From: Cunninghamia lanceolata
Taxonomy: Eukaryota > Streptophyta > Pinopsida > Cupressales > Cupressaceae
Length of the DNA: 64,000 nt
Assembly: GCA_027924645.1 (NCBI GenBank)
Contig: BSBN01000140.1
Location: 12,096,501 to 12,160,500 of the forward strand
Reading direction: 5' to 3'
Shown here one piece after another: positions 1 to 11,808 of the stretch (the first letter of the stretch is position 1; each line of letters opens with the position of its first letter). The notes under the pieces were generated by a model. It had not been told where the DNA came from and made no database searches. It saw only the letters and a list, made by a program, of their open reading frames with translations. Position numbers and translations under genes: made by a program.

Positions 1-780
1 TTCTTCTATTTGTTCATCATTCTTCTATATTGCTTCTCCTTTATTTTCATTGTTATTTGTTGTGTCTTATGGACATAGCATTGTGGTTGGTGACATGGGG
101 GCACCCTCCTACGTGACTGTCCCTAAGGCACTTGTTTCTCCTCTCTTGATCTATCATTTCCCTTCCTCTAGTGTTTCTATCTAGTGGCCGGATGATGAAA
201 AACATATTATACTGATGCGGACCTAGTGTCCCTTTAGTGAGTAATCAAAAAATGGACCAAGTCCATACATGACGATGGGGTTGTTATATATTATCTGATG
301 CTTGTCTAGTATTACATGACCAAGTCCCTTGTGTGTTTTCTTCCTACCTTAACGTACTTGATATCGGTACACGACATCAACCACCTTAAGGTGGGGGCAT
401 ATATAAGGTAAGCTGTCTATTGTAGATGTTAGTAATGTGTGCTTGTGAATCCTGAATCTATTGCAATCACTTAAGCCCTCTATGGAGGTGGGATATCATG
501 CATATCCTTTTTATCTTAAGCCCTCCATGTGAGGTGGGGATGGTGTATTTATTGAGGAGAGTGCACAATCCTGTCATTATCAAAAGTCCTCTGAGTAGGC
601 AGGGAGCTATTCTGTGACTAACCTAACCCTTAACTGTATCTTCGGTGATTGTTGTGGCAAAGCCCAATTGTTGGTGTGTGCATGTAATGTGCATGAGATG
701 GTGATGAACCTAGAAATAGGTACAAGTTCCATCACTTGTCTACCATGTTTTCTCCGTGTCTTCCATGTGTGTGTGTAGCG

Positions 781-1001
781 TGTTTGTTCCCAAGCACAGT
801 CTAAAGATCAGTGGCGATGAGTCCCTCCTATGCTTTGGGATTTGTTTGGCGTGCTTGATTTGTATGGTGTGTTTGTTCTCAAGTGCAATCTAAAGACTGG
901 TGGCAATGAGTCCCTCTTGTGCTCTAAGATTTGTATTGCATGTTTGTTGCCCCATATGTAGTCTAAAGACCGGTGGTGATGAGTCCCTCCTGCATTTTGG
1001 C
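781..1001 (+). repeat. three-copy degenerate tandem repeat
   Basis: Three units start at 781, 870 and 941. Each begins TGTTTGTT and carries a conserved core of the form AGTCTAAAGA..GGTGG.GATGAGTCCCTC. Unit lengths are about 89, 71 and 60 bases, so the period is not fixed. A short ORF over this repeat (900-1154) is most likely spurious. Confidence 0.75.
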
Positions 1002-1185
1002 TTGTGTGTTTACTTTTCTTGTACTTGCATCCTGCATTTCATATATGAGAAAAATAAAAAGAAAATAATCACTGCATTCACTGTATTTTGCGTGTCTTTA
1101 GTGTTGTCTTTTCCATGCTTGGCATGTTTGGTGTGTTTGCTTACCATACTTTAATGCATGTATTGGCCTTACGCTTATACATACA

Positions 1186-1202
1186 TTAAAGTGGGGGCTA
1201 AA
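1186..1202 (+). other. polypurine tract (PPT)
   Basis: AAAGTGGGGGCTAA lies directly before the TG of an LTR-like sequence at 1203. A purine run of this form primes plus-strand DNA synthesis upstream of a 3' LTR and is usual for Tat/Ogre-type gypsy elements. Confidence 0.55.
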
Positions 1203-2463
1203 TGTTATGTTGGAAAAAGTAACCTTGGGGGCTTTTTCCTATTAAGGTTTAGCTTCCAGGACCTGTAATTGCATTTAGAGCATCTTGCATGTTATTCCTG
1301 ATTCCTGATGAGAAAACCCTTAGGTCTTGTGATAAATAGGACCTAGGGGGCTGCACTTTATTGAATTCTAAGCAACAATGCTAGGTTGGGCTTGGGCGCT
1401 AGTGCCCTAGCCCAGCCCTATTTGAGGTATGCCCTAATTTCAAATGTCGGTTTAGTGACTGTTATTTGGGTCCTATGCCGACATCTAAAGTTTAAATTAT
1501 GAAATTCTTAGTTGGAATCCTTGTAGTTGCATATATAAGCATGATTAGGTTTCATTTGCAAACTAGATGGACATTTGGATTAACGAGCTTTTGTGAAAGT
1601 GATTCAAGCCATTCATTGTGTTGCAAAGCAGTACTTTGTTGTTATTGTGTTTGTATTTGTAGATTTGGCATCCATCTCCTCATGGTATGAAGAGCATCTT
1701 CCTTCCATGAGATCTTCACTACAAGGTGATATCTATTGTATTTTCAATCATTTATCATTTGGATTTTTTCCTCTATCCCACCAGGATACGCATTCTTATT
1801 TGACAACGGTGTTCAGAAGATTAGAATGTCTCTCCGAGGCTTGATTGAGGCAAGCCTCTAAACACCAAAACCCCCTCCCACACTCCTTGTGATTGTAGGT
1901 TATAGGTGTCGAGTCCTATGGATTAGAGTTGTAGGAAGGAGTAACAGACATAAAGGACTCAAGATCCAAAGAGAAATAGGACACTAGAGATTTTCCTGCA
2001 CTTGGGTGCTAGTCCTTGTGTCCTCCACAGTTGAATTCTTGGAAACGAAAGTTGCAGTGCAGATCAGTCTCAGAAGGAGATCAAGATTCCACAAAGAAAC
2101 AGGTACCTTAGACTTGGGCACTAGTCCCCGTGTCCCTAACTTTTCTGCCTTCTGAACTTCAAAAAATAGTAAGTTAAATATCTCTTTCCTTTACCTCACT
2201 CTAAAAGAATTTGCCGTAATTTGATAATTTGCTAACTGATTTGCATAATTAGGGGTTGTAAGTATAATTGAGCATTAGATAGAGACATTGTTTGACACAT
2301 CCAAGAATCTACAGCTTCCCAAGTGGTAGCCCAACCTGATAGGTGATTACTCTCGCTTAGTGGAGATTCAACTTAGTTGATGAGCCCTTGGAATGTTTGG
2401 TACATGAAAAGAGGATTGAACATAAACCCTTAAAGCCAACCAACCTCTTTTTATGCCTAAACA
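1203..2463 (+). repeat. LTR of a Tat-like gypsy element
   Basis: The block opens TGTTATGTTG and closes near GCCTAAACA. Its opening ten bases and layout are shared with the LTR-like block at 31719-33220: a GGGC(G/A)C...CCCTAG(C/T)CC segment about 200 bases in, paired GTC-rich motifs, and repeated 'CTAGTCC' motifs towards the end. A PPT precedes it. A primer-binding-like TGGTGCAATC follows at 2473. The two blocks are too diverged to be LTRs of one insertion, so they are treated as members of a family. The right boundary is approximate. Confidence 0.5.
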
Positions 2464-2497
2464 GATACCACTTGGTGCAATCATGGATGGAGGGTCC

Positions 2498-3285
2498 TAA
2501 GAAGGGACTGTTAAACCATGCAGCTAGAGTAAACACAACAGAAACAACACAATAACAAAATGCAATGGAATATTCAAATGCTCAATATATCAGATAATCA
2601 AAATGCTTATATGCCGGCAACATGCGGACTACAATCAAAGGGCTCATAGGCCTACTTTCTGGATTACAATAGAAATGTAAGATATGGCATTGAAGTGCCT
2701 TTCAGAAAGAATCTATCTTCTAAAACTACTTAACTAAAGAACTACCTCCCTAATGGATCTAAGAGATGTATATATATATCATCTTCAAGCTCATAGAATC
2801 CTCCACGTCAGCATTAAGAGGTTAAAAACTCCAATGAAAGATGAAACATGTAGAATAGTGTAGGTCAGCCTACAACATATGGTATTGCTCTGCAAATGAA
2901 TGAAATTTGGTGCGGACATCAAGGAAGGTTTATTTGGTCATTACTTGCCTTGTGATATGTTCCATTAGGCTCCGCAAGTCACGAAAGTGCTCCACAAACC
3001 TTCTGCTCTCACTAACTACATGAATGCTTTTCTCTATTAAAACTGATGATCTTATGATAGCGATAAATTTCTGTAGATGAATCCAAATCACCTAAAATCT
3101 TAGTATGATGTAACTGACATGGCATAGAAGCTAAATCCTACTCCGCGAGCTCTAAAATGAAGGGGTAGTAAAATGCGGTAAAAAATATTGAACTACAAAT
3201 CACTGAATTGCAACTGAAATGAAAAGAATGCAAATGTTTTTGGTTGATGCAAGATTGCTCTACAACCTAGGATGCTCCTGCATCA
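2498..3285 (-). repeat. LTR-like block, reverse orientation, possibly solo
   Basis: Read on the minus strand, the first 41 bases (3285 down to 3245) closely match the first 41 bases of the chromovirus LTRs at 33495 and 38931. The block is about 788 bases long if it ends at TAAGAAGGG (2498), close to the 787 bases of those LTRs, but the interior is not recognisably similar. A minus-strand TATATATATA run at 2767-2784 and CACGTCA nearby look like U3 promoter elements. No target duplication was found, so it could be a relative sharing only the LTR terminus. Confidence 0.4.
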
Positions 3286-3959
3286 GAAATGGTATTATTG
3301 TTAATCTTTCATGTTGTTATCTTGCATGATTTTTACATCTTCAATTAATTTATCTTTCATTTATTTATTGTACTTCTGTATGTATGTGGGTGATGTCTTA
3401 TGGTTGCTACAATAGTTCTAGGGAACAACAAACTTTAATAGTGATTATTAACTAAGCCTACAAATAGAAGGCTGATGGATGTCATGTGCATATTGTGCAC
3501 TTTACATGTAGATAAATGGGTTATAGATGTTAAACCCATATGGTGCTAGATCAACATCTATCTTATGTGGTTCTATGTGTTGCCATGTGTCTAAAGCATA
3601 TTGAGTTGAATTGGCATACTAAAGTAGATGCATGTGAACCCATGTGTTGATTGCAAGTATGCTAGAGCACTGTTGTAGGATTAGAGTATGTTGTTGTAAA
3701 AGCTTTTAGTGTTAACCTCTACAGTTGTGTGATGTGACTGAGGAATGCACACATAGATGTCTTGTGTAGAATTATATAGAGTTGTTAGAATCAATGCTTA
3801 CATAGATGTGTCCAAATCCATTGTATGAGAATCTTGTTCCTGCACAAAGTATCTTGGCGCTATGTTGATTATGGAAGAGAAGGTTGTGGCATAAAATGAC
3901 CTTATGTTAAGTCATTGCATAAAAGCATGTGTTGCATGGAAATACACACATATCACCTA
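3286..3959. other. no recognisable gene
   Basis: AT-rich sequence with stops in all frames. It may be decayed upstream pol of the copia fragment that follows, but I see no motif to prove it. Confidence 0.4.
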
Positions 3960-4465
3960 GTCTAATAGGAACAAAGTTGTTTGTGGAACAATGTCCTAAG
4001 ATAGAGGACGAAATAGTGAGCAAGAATCATGTTATATATGCTAGTGTTGTTTGAAGCCTTATGTATGTGATGGTCTACACAAGACTAAATATTTCATAAG
4101 CATTGGAAGGTAGATACACAATTTTATGTCTAATCTAGAAAAAGAGCATTGGACTACACTAAAGATGGTCTTTAGATATCTTTGTGGCACTTTAAAGTAT
4201 CCTATTTGCTACTAGGGAAGACCTAATTTAAGCAAGTTGTTGGACATACAATGTTTTATTGATAAAGATTAGGATGAGGATATTAATAGAAAAAGATCCA
4301 TCTAACTTGTATGGTGGTGTTGCTAGTTTGATGAACAAAAATCAGTCTATTATGAATCTTTCAACGACTAAAGTTGAGTACATGACAACTATTCATTCTT
4401 TGTCACAAGAATATGGCTCCCTCAAATATAAGTTCTTCCTCAAGAATTTATCATACGGCAATTAA
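3960..4465 (+). pseudogene. decayed Ty1/copia reverse transcriptase/RNase H fragment
   Basis: Conceptual translation with several stops shows the copia RT-to-RNase H signature. An EEQCP-like block is followed by a degraded YA..V.SLMY.MV.TR.(D/N)I segment around 4040-4100, a block matching 'EHW..(V/L)..(L/I)RYL.GT' around 4135-4195, and near 4330-4420 SIMNLSTTKVEYMTTIHS. The last corresponds to the RNase [10 protein letters not shown] motif. All are plus strand and in the usual order. The rest of the element, including gag, integrase and both LTRs, was not identified. Stops and frameshifts make this a dead relic, clearly older than the copia element at 21082. Confidence 0.75.
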
Positions 4466-5860
4466 ATTTAGGGCGACTAGGCCCTCCGGACATTACCCCA
4501 TTACACGGCAATTAGAATCTTGGTACAGTTTGGTATCTATTAATTTCAATTGGTGTGCGGTATTCACCTTTAGTTGATTAGATTCACATCGACTTTGGGT
4601 GGTCATTTTCAATAGTGGAATATTTGGAATTTAAGGAAAACCTTTGAAACAATTGTAATGGACGTTACATGATGCCACGAGAGAGTCCTTTCAACTTCAA
4701 ATTCTAATTTTATTGGCTTACTTGACGTTTGACCATTTTAAAGCATCAACTAAATTTTGTAAGAATATTTTCTTTCATTCCACTGAAAAAGATTCAACGA
4801 CTCATTATTTCCCTGTCGCTCAAACCGTTGGTGGGGTTGAGTGATAAACCTTAAATTCCAGTGTCACTAACACAACTTGTAGTGGAAAGACATGGAAATA
4901 AGGCTTACGTCTACATGTCTGCAAATGTGCTCATCTATGACGTTTTCGTTAACATTAAAAGTCGTTTACTAAATTCTTGAACTAAACATTGTATAAAACC
5001 CACTAAAGTACTCAATACTCCTTGGCTTCAAAGAATGCTTCTCTCAAGAGTTGGATGCATATTTTTTAATGACATTTTAATATGTTTAGTAAATGTAGTA
5101 GATTGGTTTTACATATAAGTATTAATTTATAAAATTCTTGTATAAGACAATATTAAGATTAACTTTTATCCAAAATTGCATGCGTGTGTGGGATTTATTT
5201 TTAGATTAGTATATAAGCAACATGTTTTTACATAAACTTCGATTGAATTTAACTTCACATCTCAAAGATCTAGATTAGTTTTGTAAATTGTTTATTTCAA
5301 AATTTGTTTTGAATCTACCATCACAAATTTGAGCCTCATTTAAATTAAGAATTGTTGATTTAATCCCTAAACTTTAAAGTGAAGGGAAAAGGAAGCTCAA
5401 TAAACCTGAACCATCTGAACCATAAAAGTACTGCATATACAATTATAAAGTATTTTCACCTGGAAAACCCCTTAGGTAAAAACCCCAACATAGTAAACAT
5501 TTTCACTATTGCAAAAACTCAACCTTTCTCCAATACAATAATAAATCTCTCTCACTTCACCCTTAATCTTGTGTGGACATAAATAGGCACATCGAAAGAA
5601 GTTTTACACATTGCATAAAAACATGAAAAAATTAAACATGGATGATTTAAAACATGGGCAAAAATAGATTAAGCTCAGAGTACCATGCAAACTATACAAC
5701 ACTTATCCAACATAAAGTTCAAATTTATTTAATGACCCAAGTTGGCCACCTTCTAAAAAGTGAATGTTTGATTACATGAACATTAGATCTTTAAAATTTG
5801 CACACTATGGTTTTGTATAACTAGTATAAGTATCTTCAATACATCTATCTAAAAAATACC
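4466..5860. other. no recognisable gene
   Basis: AT-rich sequence without long ORFs or repeat structure. The first part may be the 3' tail of the copia relic. I see nothing else to annotate. Confidence 0.4.
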
Positions 5861-6180
5861 AATAAGTATTAGTTTATTTTATTTACCTAAGAATTATTTA
5901 TTTTATTTACATTGTTTACTTTATTTTTATTTGAAGAACTATTTTATGAAGAGTTATTTTATTTTACTTTAGAATTATTTAAGAATTATTGAGTTATTTT
6001 ATAGTTTTAGTTTTTTATCAAATATATGTAAGCCATGTTTTAGATTTTATGTACACAGTTAGTTTGGAGCTATTTTATTTACTTAAGAGTTATTTTATTT
6101 TACTTTAGAACTATTTACTTAAGTGTTATGTTATTTACTTGAGAACTAATTTATAGTTTTAGGTTTTTAAAATAAATGTT
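5861..6180. repeat. AT-rich degenerate repeat
   Basis: Variants of AAGA(A/G)TTATTTTATTTTACTT recur many times with irregular spacing between about 5870 and 6170. It looks like a decayed AT-rich simple or tandem repeat. Confidence 0.6.
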
Positions 6181-7640
6181 AGCTTTAAATAGTTTTTTAA
6201 CATGGTCACATGACAGTCCATGATGCCATTGTAAAATACACAGGTATCCATCCATTCACCTCTTTTTTGGCACCACATTATCACTTAGAGAGCATTTCAT
6301 CAGTATAACATTAAGTAGCATTAACATAGACACCATTAATGATGTATTATGTATCTTCCATGGTTTCTTGACTATCTTAGAAGTTGTGCATTTAATTAAA
6401 TTGATCTAAGGGGTTTGAATAAGGCACAACTCCTTGCAAAAAAAAAAGAATGTTAAGTGTGCTCTCCATCAAGTTTACATATTTTAAGATAAAATTCTAA
6501 AAGAATACCACTACAACATAAAGCTCTATCTTATATTTCTAACTATGCATTTTTAAAATATGAATATATTAAGATCTTGGTCTCTAATTATTTTTAATAT
6601 TGTCTTCATTTATCACAAAAAAATATGTGTTTTTTATACATATGTTTTGATTGGTTCATCCAGATTTACACATTCACATTCTACATTTCATTCTACACAC
6701 ATTGAAAATAAAAAATTTATTTTGGATTATTTTTCTCTCTTTATTTTTCTTTTGTTCTAGATGTATCCACATTTTTTCGTTGGGGTGGTCCAAGACCAGA
6801 GAGATCCTTATTGGCGATCTCTTCACATGGATTTATTGCTGAGATCACTACAAGGTGATCTCAGTCCCCAAGGCATTATTGGTCGAGCATTAGTTCCCCA
6901 TTTCAGTCCCACAAGCTCATTGGCCTAGCGAAGGCCCATAACGTCTAAGCATGCTACCTCAGTGGATGATCCATTAAGGTACATATCTAGCGAGCATGGT
7001 AGCCCAATGAAGGCACAAGGTTTGCAAGATCTTTGGCCTAGTAGGAGTTTGAACCCTAGTGGTGATCACTACAACAAAGTGAACTCACCACCACATTATG
7101 CCCTTAAGGGTGCAGACCACTTTGAAAATTAGTAAAAAAAAACATATTATTAAAAATTAGGAAGAAATACCTATGACATGATCATAACCAACTTTCCACC
7201 AAATAGATTTGTAAAAAATTATTGGAACTCAAAAATGGGGGAGCACACATGATGCTATGTTATTTTTTTGAGTCAAAAACATGACCACTTTGTGTGCTCT
7301 TAAAATCTCACCTTATTAATATCCACTATTTTTGTCTAATAAAATTGTTGTTTAGAAACTAGATAATGAGCACTAGTATTCTTATTCTTATCACATATTC
7401 AAATTTCTAGCTTAGGTATGTCAAATTATTCATTTAAGTTTAACTTTTATTGATTTGGGGAAATATGGCCACTTTTAACCCCCTTTTGGCCCCTATTTCC
7501 ATGTACTTACCCATACCACTACTCAACAAGACGCAACCACATGGACCATTGTCCATGTTACTCAAAAATTAAAAAATACAAATAACTCTCAAGGAATTTG
7601 TTGATGACCTCATTCGGCCATTAGTTTGAGGTCGGTAGGC
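6181..7640. other. non-coding; unassigned
   Basis: No ORF here resembles a known protein. Positions 6780-7130 are less AT-rich than the surroundings, contain a strong hairpin (6839-6864) and a GAGTTTGAACCC stretch near 7038 that resembles a Pol III B box. This could be a SINE or LTR remnant, but ends and target duplications were not found. Confidence 0.35.
6839..6864. repeat. perfect 10-bp hairpin
   Basis: CTGAGATCAC and GTGATCTCAG are exact reverse complements separated by TACAAG. The stem is perfect although the surrounding sequence looks decayed. Confidence 0.7.
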
Positions 7641-8157
7641 CAAACTCATGTTTAAGTTAGTGCTATACAACTTAAATAATTCTTACCAAAAGTTGGTAAA
7701 GGTTGGATCATGATCACTAGTAATGGAAAATGGCATCTTATGAAGTTTGAAGATGAAATCCAAGAAGTGTTGAGTGACCACAACAACCTTGTAAACGGTG
7801 AGGAATCCATAAAAAATGACCATTTTTTGTCAAGCAATCAATAATAACCGAAAAAACCTATTTACCTCCTAATGCTGGAAGCCCCATAATGAAATCTATA
7901 GAAATATTAGTCCAAGCCTTATTAGTAATAGGAAGTGGCTATAGAAAACTTAGGACTTGATGGTTTCCCCTTTATTCCACAAGAGCACGCCACAATCTAC
8001 TTTAAATGCTTTGAAATTCTTGCTTAAGCCCTTCCCAAAAGAAGTCTTATTTAACTTTCTCACGGGTTTTCAAAAATCCTATGTGATCTATAGTAGGGGA
8101 GGAATGAAGTTCCATAGTAACTGAGGCTTGAGTTGAGAGTTAGGAACTAAATAATAT
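7641..8157 (-). pseudogene. chromovirus-type gypsy integrase fragment
   Basis: The minus-strand translation, with stops and a frameshift, gives a run of integrase hallmarks. These are a PNSQLKPQLL segment ending at 8157, then HSSPT..H.GFLKT (zinc-binding region), a DFFWEGLKQE block, and further down a LPIT..AWT.IS.DFI.GLP segment and ID.L.K..HF near 7790-7880. This is the order found in Ty3/gypsy integrases of the chromovirus type. The fragment starts directly at the LTR-like repeat at 8158. Its missing upstream part (RT and RNase H, same strand) is probably the fragment at 29810-30480. It is a non-functional relic. Confidence 0.75.
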
Positions 8158-8434
8158 TGAAAATGATAGAGCACACAAAGAATAAAACTTATAGATTACA
8201 TCATTGTATGCATAAAACACAAATACTATATTGTATTGATTTCCTCAGGATTTTACTCAATACATCTTTATAAATCCCAAATGATTTCCTATATAGTAAC
8301 TACTCTACCCAACTTCCATGTGAGAAATAAATTTTACACATTATTAAAATTTATTTTATGACTAACATTAGTTTTGTTTATTTATTAAGTATCATTGACC
8401 TATATTTACTATACTAAGATGTAATATACCAACA
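8158..8434 (-). repeat. LTR-like direct repeat, copy A
   Basis: On the minus strand this runs TGTTGGTAT...ATTTTCA, about 277 bases, preceded by a purine run (reverse complement of TTCCCCTTATTACAT) that resembles a PPT. It matches 29324-29609 along its length, and the similarity continues about 100 bases beyond the purine run (to about 8532 and 29709). Probably an LTR of a short-LTR element. Confidence 0.55.
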
Positions 8435-8601
8435 TTCCCCTTATTACATCAATTTAAACAAAGGATAGAACACTGCATGGACTGAACACAATAGTGCATC
8501 TTAAAATCAAATGAAGTGGTTCCAACAAATCTACTCACTCACCTACAACACACCAAACTATTCACATTAGTAAATGTCTTGACTTTCCAAAAAAAACTAT
8601 G

Positions 8602-8758
8602 AAATGAGACATAATCAACCATTCACAAGTACATTGTTCTACATGTGAATCAAGACATACTCAACTATCCACAATGTAATGACACTGACCAATTGTGAAT
8701 TGAGATATACTTAACTATCCAAAATAACAATGCTCCTCCTTCTATGAATCGATATATA
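8602..8758. repeat. 48-bp minisatellite, left part
   Basis: Units start at 8602, 8648, 8698 and 8747 (46, 50, 49 and about 48 bases). Each carries (G/A)A(T/A)TGAGA(C/T)ATA(C/A)T(C/T)AAC(T/C)AT and ends in TATG or TGTG. The fourth unit is cut by the Athila-like insertion and resumes at 20897. Unit lengths are not multiples of three, so this is not a coding repeat. Confidence 0.7.
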
Positions 8759-10130
8759 TGTAGAGGAAAACTAATGCGTTGTAGACTTAACACAATTCAG
8801 GGGTAAACCTATTTGAACAATCCACTTGACATTATACTCCTACATTAAATTATCAACCAAGGAGCGTAAGATTATGATGGCACTACACTGTATGTGCCTT
8901 CAGGGGCTCATTTACTCCTAAACTATCTTATCCAAACCTACTCAAATTATCCTACTTTGCTGGAATTCACAGAAATGCAAGAACAGTAAAAATAGTTACA
9001 AAATCTAGTGGCTACGGGTAATTTCAGCATAAGCTATAGATAACTGCTAACAGGAAAACACAAAACTAATCCAAAACCATTTAAAATGATGAGAAAGGTA
9101 ATGCTAACCTCTAGAGGACTAAGATGGATCAAGTATACATTTATTCATGAACCACAACTACTGTAATTATCAACAATAGTATTCTGCTTAACTCACAATG
9201 CATTTATAAAATAATAGAAAACAACTTTAACAAGAATACATAAATTAATAAGAAAATAAATGAAGTGAAGATCAGTACCTTGAGTGGCCGGCTCAGGGGA
9301 CTAATTCACTTACCTAGAAATCAAATCTAACTCAAATACTCACGCATCCACATAACACATAGTTCCATTCTTTTCAGATTATATTCAATAATTGCATTTT
9401 AACAATTCATGCCTGGACCTTCTAATATTGAATAAAAACATCAACTGAGTAACTAGATAACTAAGTAACTAACTTTACTCTAAGCTCATCCCCCTAACTT
9501 ATAGAAAAATAGGAGAGTCTTATCCAACTACCAACTAACTACAATCATTAATCCATTCCTAGATATTAGGATACAGAGTTAAGATTGATTTATTAATTCT
9601 AATTGAATAGGGGAAGGAAAATCCTATTCAAATAAGAATTCCTATGCAACAGATCATATGAAAAACACATAAGCTACGTTTAGAGTCTTGGAACAAGTCT
9701 ACTTCTTCTACATTTATTCCTTCCCATAATGGTTCACGTTTAGCTTCCAGTTGCCTGTACATTTGGTGGCTTGACTTCAACTTCCTTCAATTTTCCTCTT
9801 CTGCGACTTGCTATAAATTCTCCTCTCCTTGATTCTACATGCTTGTTTCTGCATAGGGGTTAATCCACAAAACATATGCACACAAATAACCTCCATAATT
9901 AAACCATAGAATTTCATCTATATTGCATACATACTCATGTTCAAATCAGTCAATTGATAAATATCATCACCATATTCCATATTAACAAAATAGGTTCAAG
10001 GTCTTGCAAAGTATATAAAAAGACAGTATATCATGATGGTAATGTTTGAAAAGTATCTAGAAGATCATGTGGAAAAGGTCTGAAAGCATATAAAAAATAA
10101 CACAATAGAGGCCAATATTTAAACCCATCA
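8759..10130 (-). repeat. Athila-like element, 3' LTR
   Basis: 1372 bases, plus-strand TGTAGAGG...CCCATCA, matching 19507-20891. It lies next to the PPT, so it is the 3' LTR in the element's own orientation. Confidence 0.88.
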
Positions 10131-10168
10131 TTCCCCCCAACTATCCTTTTGCTTGTCCTCAAGCAAAA
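10131..10168 (-). other. PPT and adjacent hairpin of the Athila-like element
   Basis: On the minus strand the purine tract AGTTGGGGGGAA ends at the LTR boundary. Just upstream, TTTTGCTTG and CAAGCAAAA (10147-10155 and 10160-10168) form a perfect 9-bp stem with a 4-base loop. A hairpin with GAGGACAAGC at this place is, to my knowledge, recurrent in Athila-type elements. Confidence 0.75.
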
Positions 10169-10576
10169 CATTGAATTAAACATCTAGGGGAAAAGATTGT
10201 AATGCAAGGTAATCTACCTAATGTCCATTACTTCTCTGACTCCCACCTCCTGCTTAAGATAGAAACCATTATAACATGCAAGCCTATCCATCTTAACTAA
10301 TTCTACATTCCTACATTCATCATTCTTTTCTCCTGTCCAGTGTGGTACTGGATAGAGGAGAATAGGAGGATGATGAGTAAGTGGTAGCCATCCCACTCCT
10401 ATTTGTTATGAAATCTGGATGTACTTGCACAATCTTTCAAACATATTTATAAAATTATGGAGAGAGTGAGTCTCTTTCTATTGCAATGCTGGGGTCAGAC
10501 TATTCCATCTACTTTATACATACCTTAGGCAATTTTGAAGTATAGGTACTTCCAACTACTATATCCTTTTGTAATC

Positions 10577-11616
10577 TCAGAGTCTCAAATTCATGATTAT
10601 CTTTTGTGGACCCTTGTGAGAAAGGAGTGTCAACCATTGAGTAAGGATTACATTAGGATTTAGTGCTTCTTTTTTGATCTGCAGTGCCACTATTTTTTCT
10701 TGTTCTTCATATTTGTCCATTAATTCACTTCTGAGTTGATCATTCTTGAAATAGGATGACAATGCTCTAACATGTAAATCCCCAACATAAATTGAGGGGT
10801 TCCATTCTGTATCCTCTGACATTAGATAGTTGCGTAAACAATACTCACACAGTTGATCTTGCTCCTTCAAGCTGACTTCTTTGAAATAGTTGAAAACATA
10901 TATCTTGAATGTAAAGCAGGTTGATCATTACCAAACCTATTGAATTAAAAAATGAGAATTTTTTCCTTTAGAAACAATGCATACACCTTAGGTGGAGGTC
11001 TATACTCAATGATCTGAATGGCTTTGTCTATTACCTCTACCAATTTACCCTCCAACCTTTTTAACTCCAAATTCTTACCTTCCAGTGATGCATTAAGAGT
11101 TTGTTTTTCTTCTTCCCAACTTTCTTTTTCCTGTTTGGATTTGTGAGTAAGTTTCATCAATTCAAAGCCTAAAGATAAAGTGGTGTGATATGTTGGAGGC
11201 TTTTCTACATGAGATCATGGATTTAGTGCTTCATTTTCTTCAGTTTTTGTTTTACTCTCAGCCATTTGGGCTAACAGATCTAAGTTGTTTCCATGGCCGT
11301 AGGTTTGAATTTTCTCCTCCAATTCCTGTATTCTCTTCTCCTTCTCTTTGTCCTTCTCCTCATATCCTTTTACTTCTTATTCCAATTGCTTTATCTTGTC
11401 AAGAGCTTTTTGAAGCTCTTTTCTTATATTCCTATCCTCTAATAGTTCTTTTTCCTTTTCAAAATTTAAACCTTCATCATCATCATCCCCAGTGATATCA
11501 AAAATTTCCTTAGTAGAACTACTAGGAACTGACTTCCCCATCTTTTTTGCAATAAACATATCTTCTGGATTAGAGTCAGAAGATGAAGAAACGCACCTTC
11601 TCCTCTTAGTAGACAC
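10577..11616 (-). pseudogene. extra ORF region of Athila-like element, C-terminal part (coiled coil)
   Basis: Three minus-strand open segments follow one another. 11616-11377 starts with a KRRR basic patch and SSSSDS, has an acidic GDDDDE stretch, then heptad-like K/E/L-rich sequence. 11160-10945 is strongly charged and coiled-coil-like (EEEKQTLNASLEGKNLELKRLEG). 10870-10577 contains 'CEYCLRNYLM' and a K/E-rich middle. They appear to be pieces of one protein broken by stops and frameshifts, lying between integrase and the 3' LTR. No membrane segment or signal peptide is visible, so this does not look like an envelope protein. The function is unknown; the order (basic patch, acidic patch, coiled coil) suggests a nucleic-acid or protein-interaction role. 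Confidence 0.55.
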
Positions 11617-11808
11617 ATTGATATTTTCATGAGCATTAGGAGGGACATTCTCAGGGGCATTCCCTTCTTTGTTTGAGTCTATGTCCAGTAGTGTTGAATG
11701 ATGGTGCTGCTATCCTTCACCTTTTTCCTCCTACCTCTGTTCCTCAACAATTATTTCTGTAACACTCTGCCTTTTCAAACTTCTTGAGCACCTGGGAGTA
11801 ACAGTTTT

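Larger units (their letters stand above)
1..1202 (+). other. non-coding 3' tail of a gypsy (Tat-type) element
   Basis: No convincing coding frame is present. The stretch holds short G-rich segments (for example around 385-400), a three-copy tandem repeat at 781-1001 and a polypurine tract just before an LTR-like sequence at 1203. In Tat-type gypsy elements a long untranslated tail with repeats lies between pol and the 3' LTR, which fits this position. The pol genes would lie upstream of the window. The assignment is inferred from context. Confidence 0.45.

Noticed and set aside
8602..8758. CRISPR-like array (regularly spaced repeats of about 48 bp)
   Set aside because: Repeats are degenerate and contiguous without unique spacers, in plant nuclear retroelement DNA.
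11190..11495. 101-residue plus-strand ORF, and 11813-12085
   Set aside because: Antisense to the E/K-rich extra ORF of the Athila-like element; low-complexity shadows.
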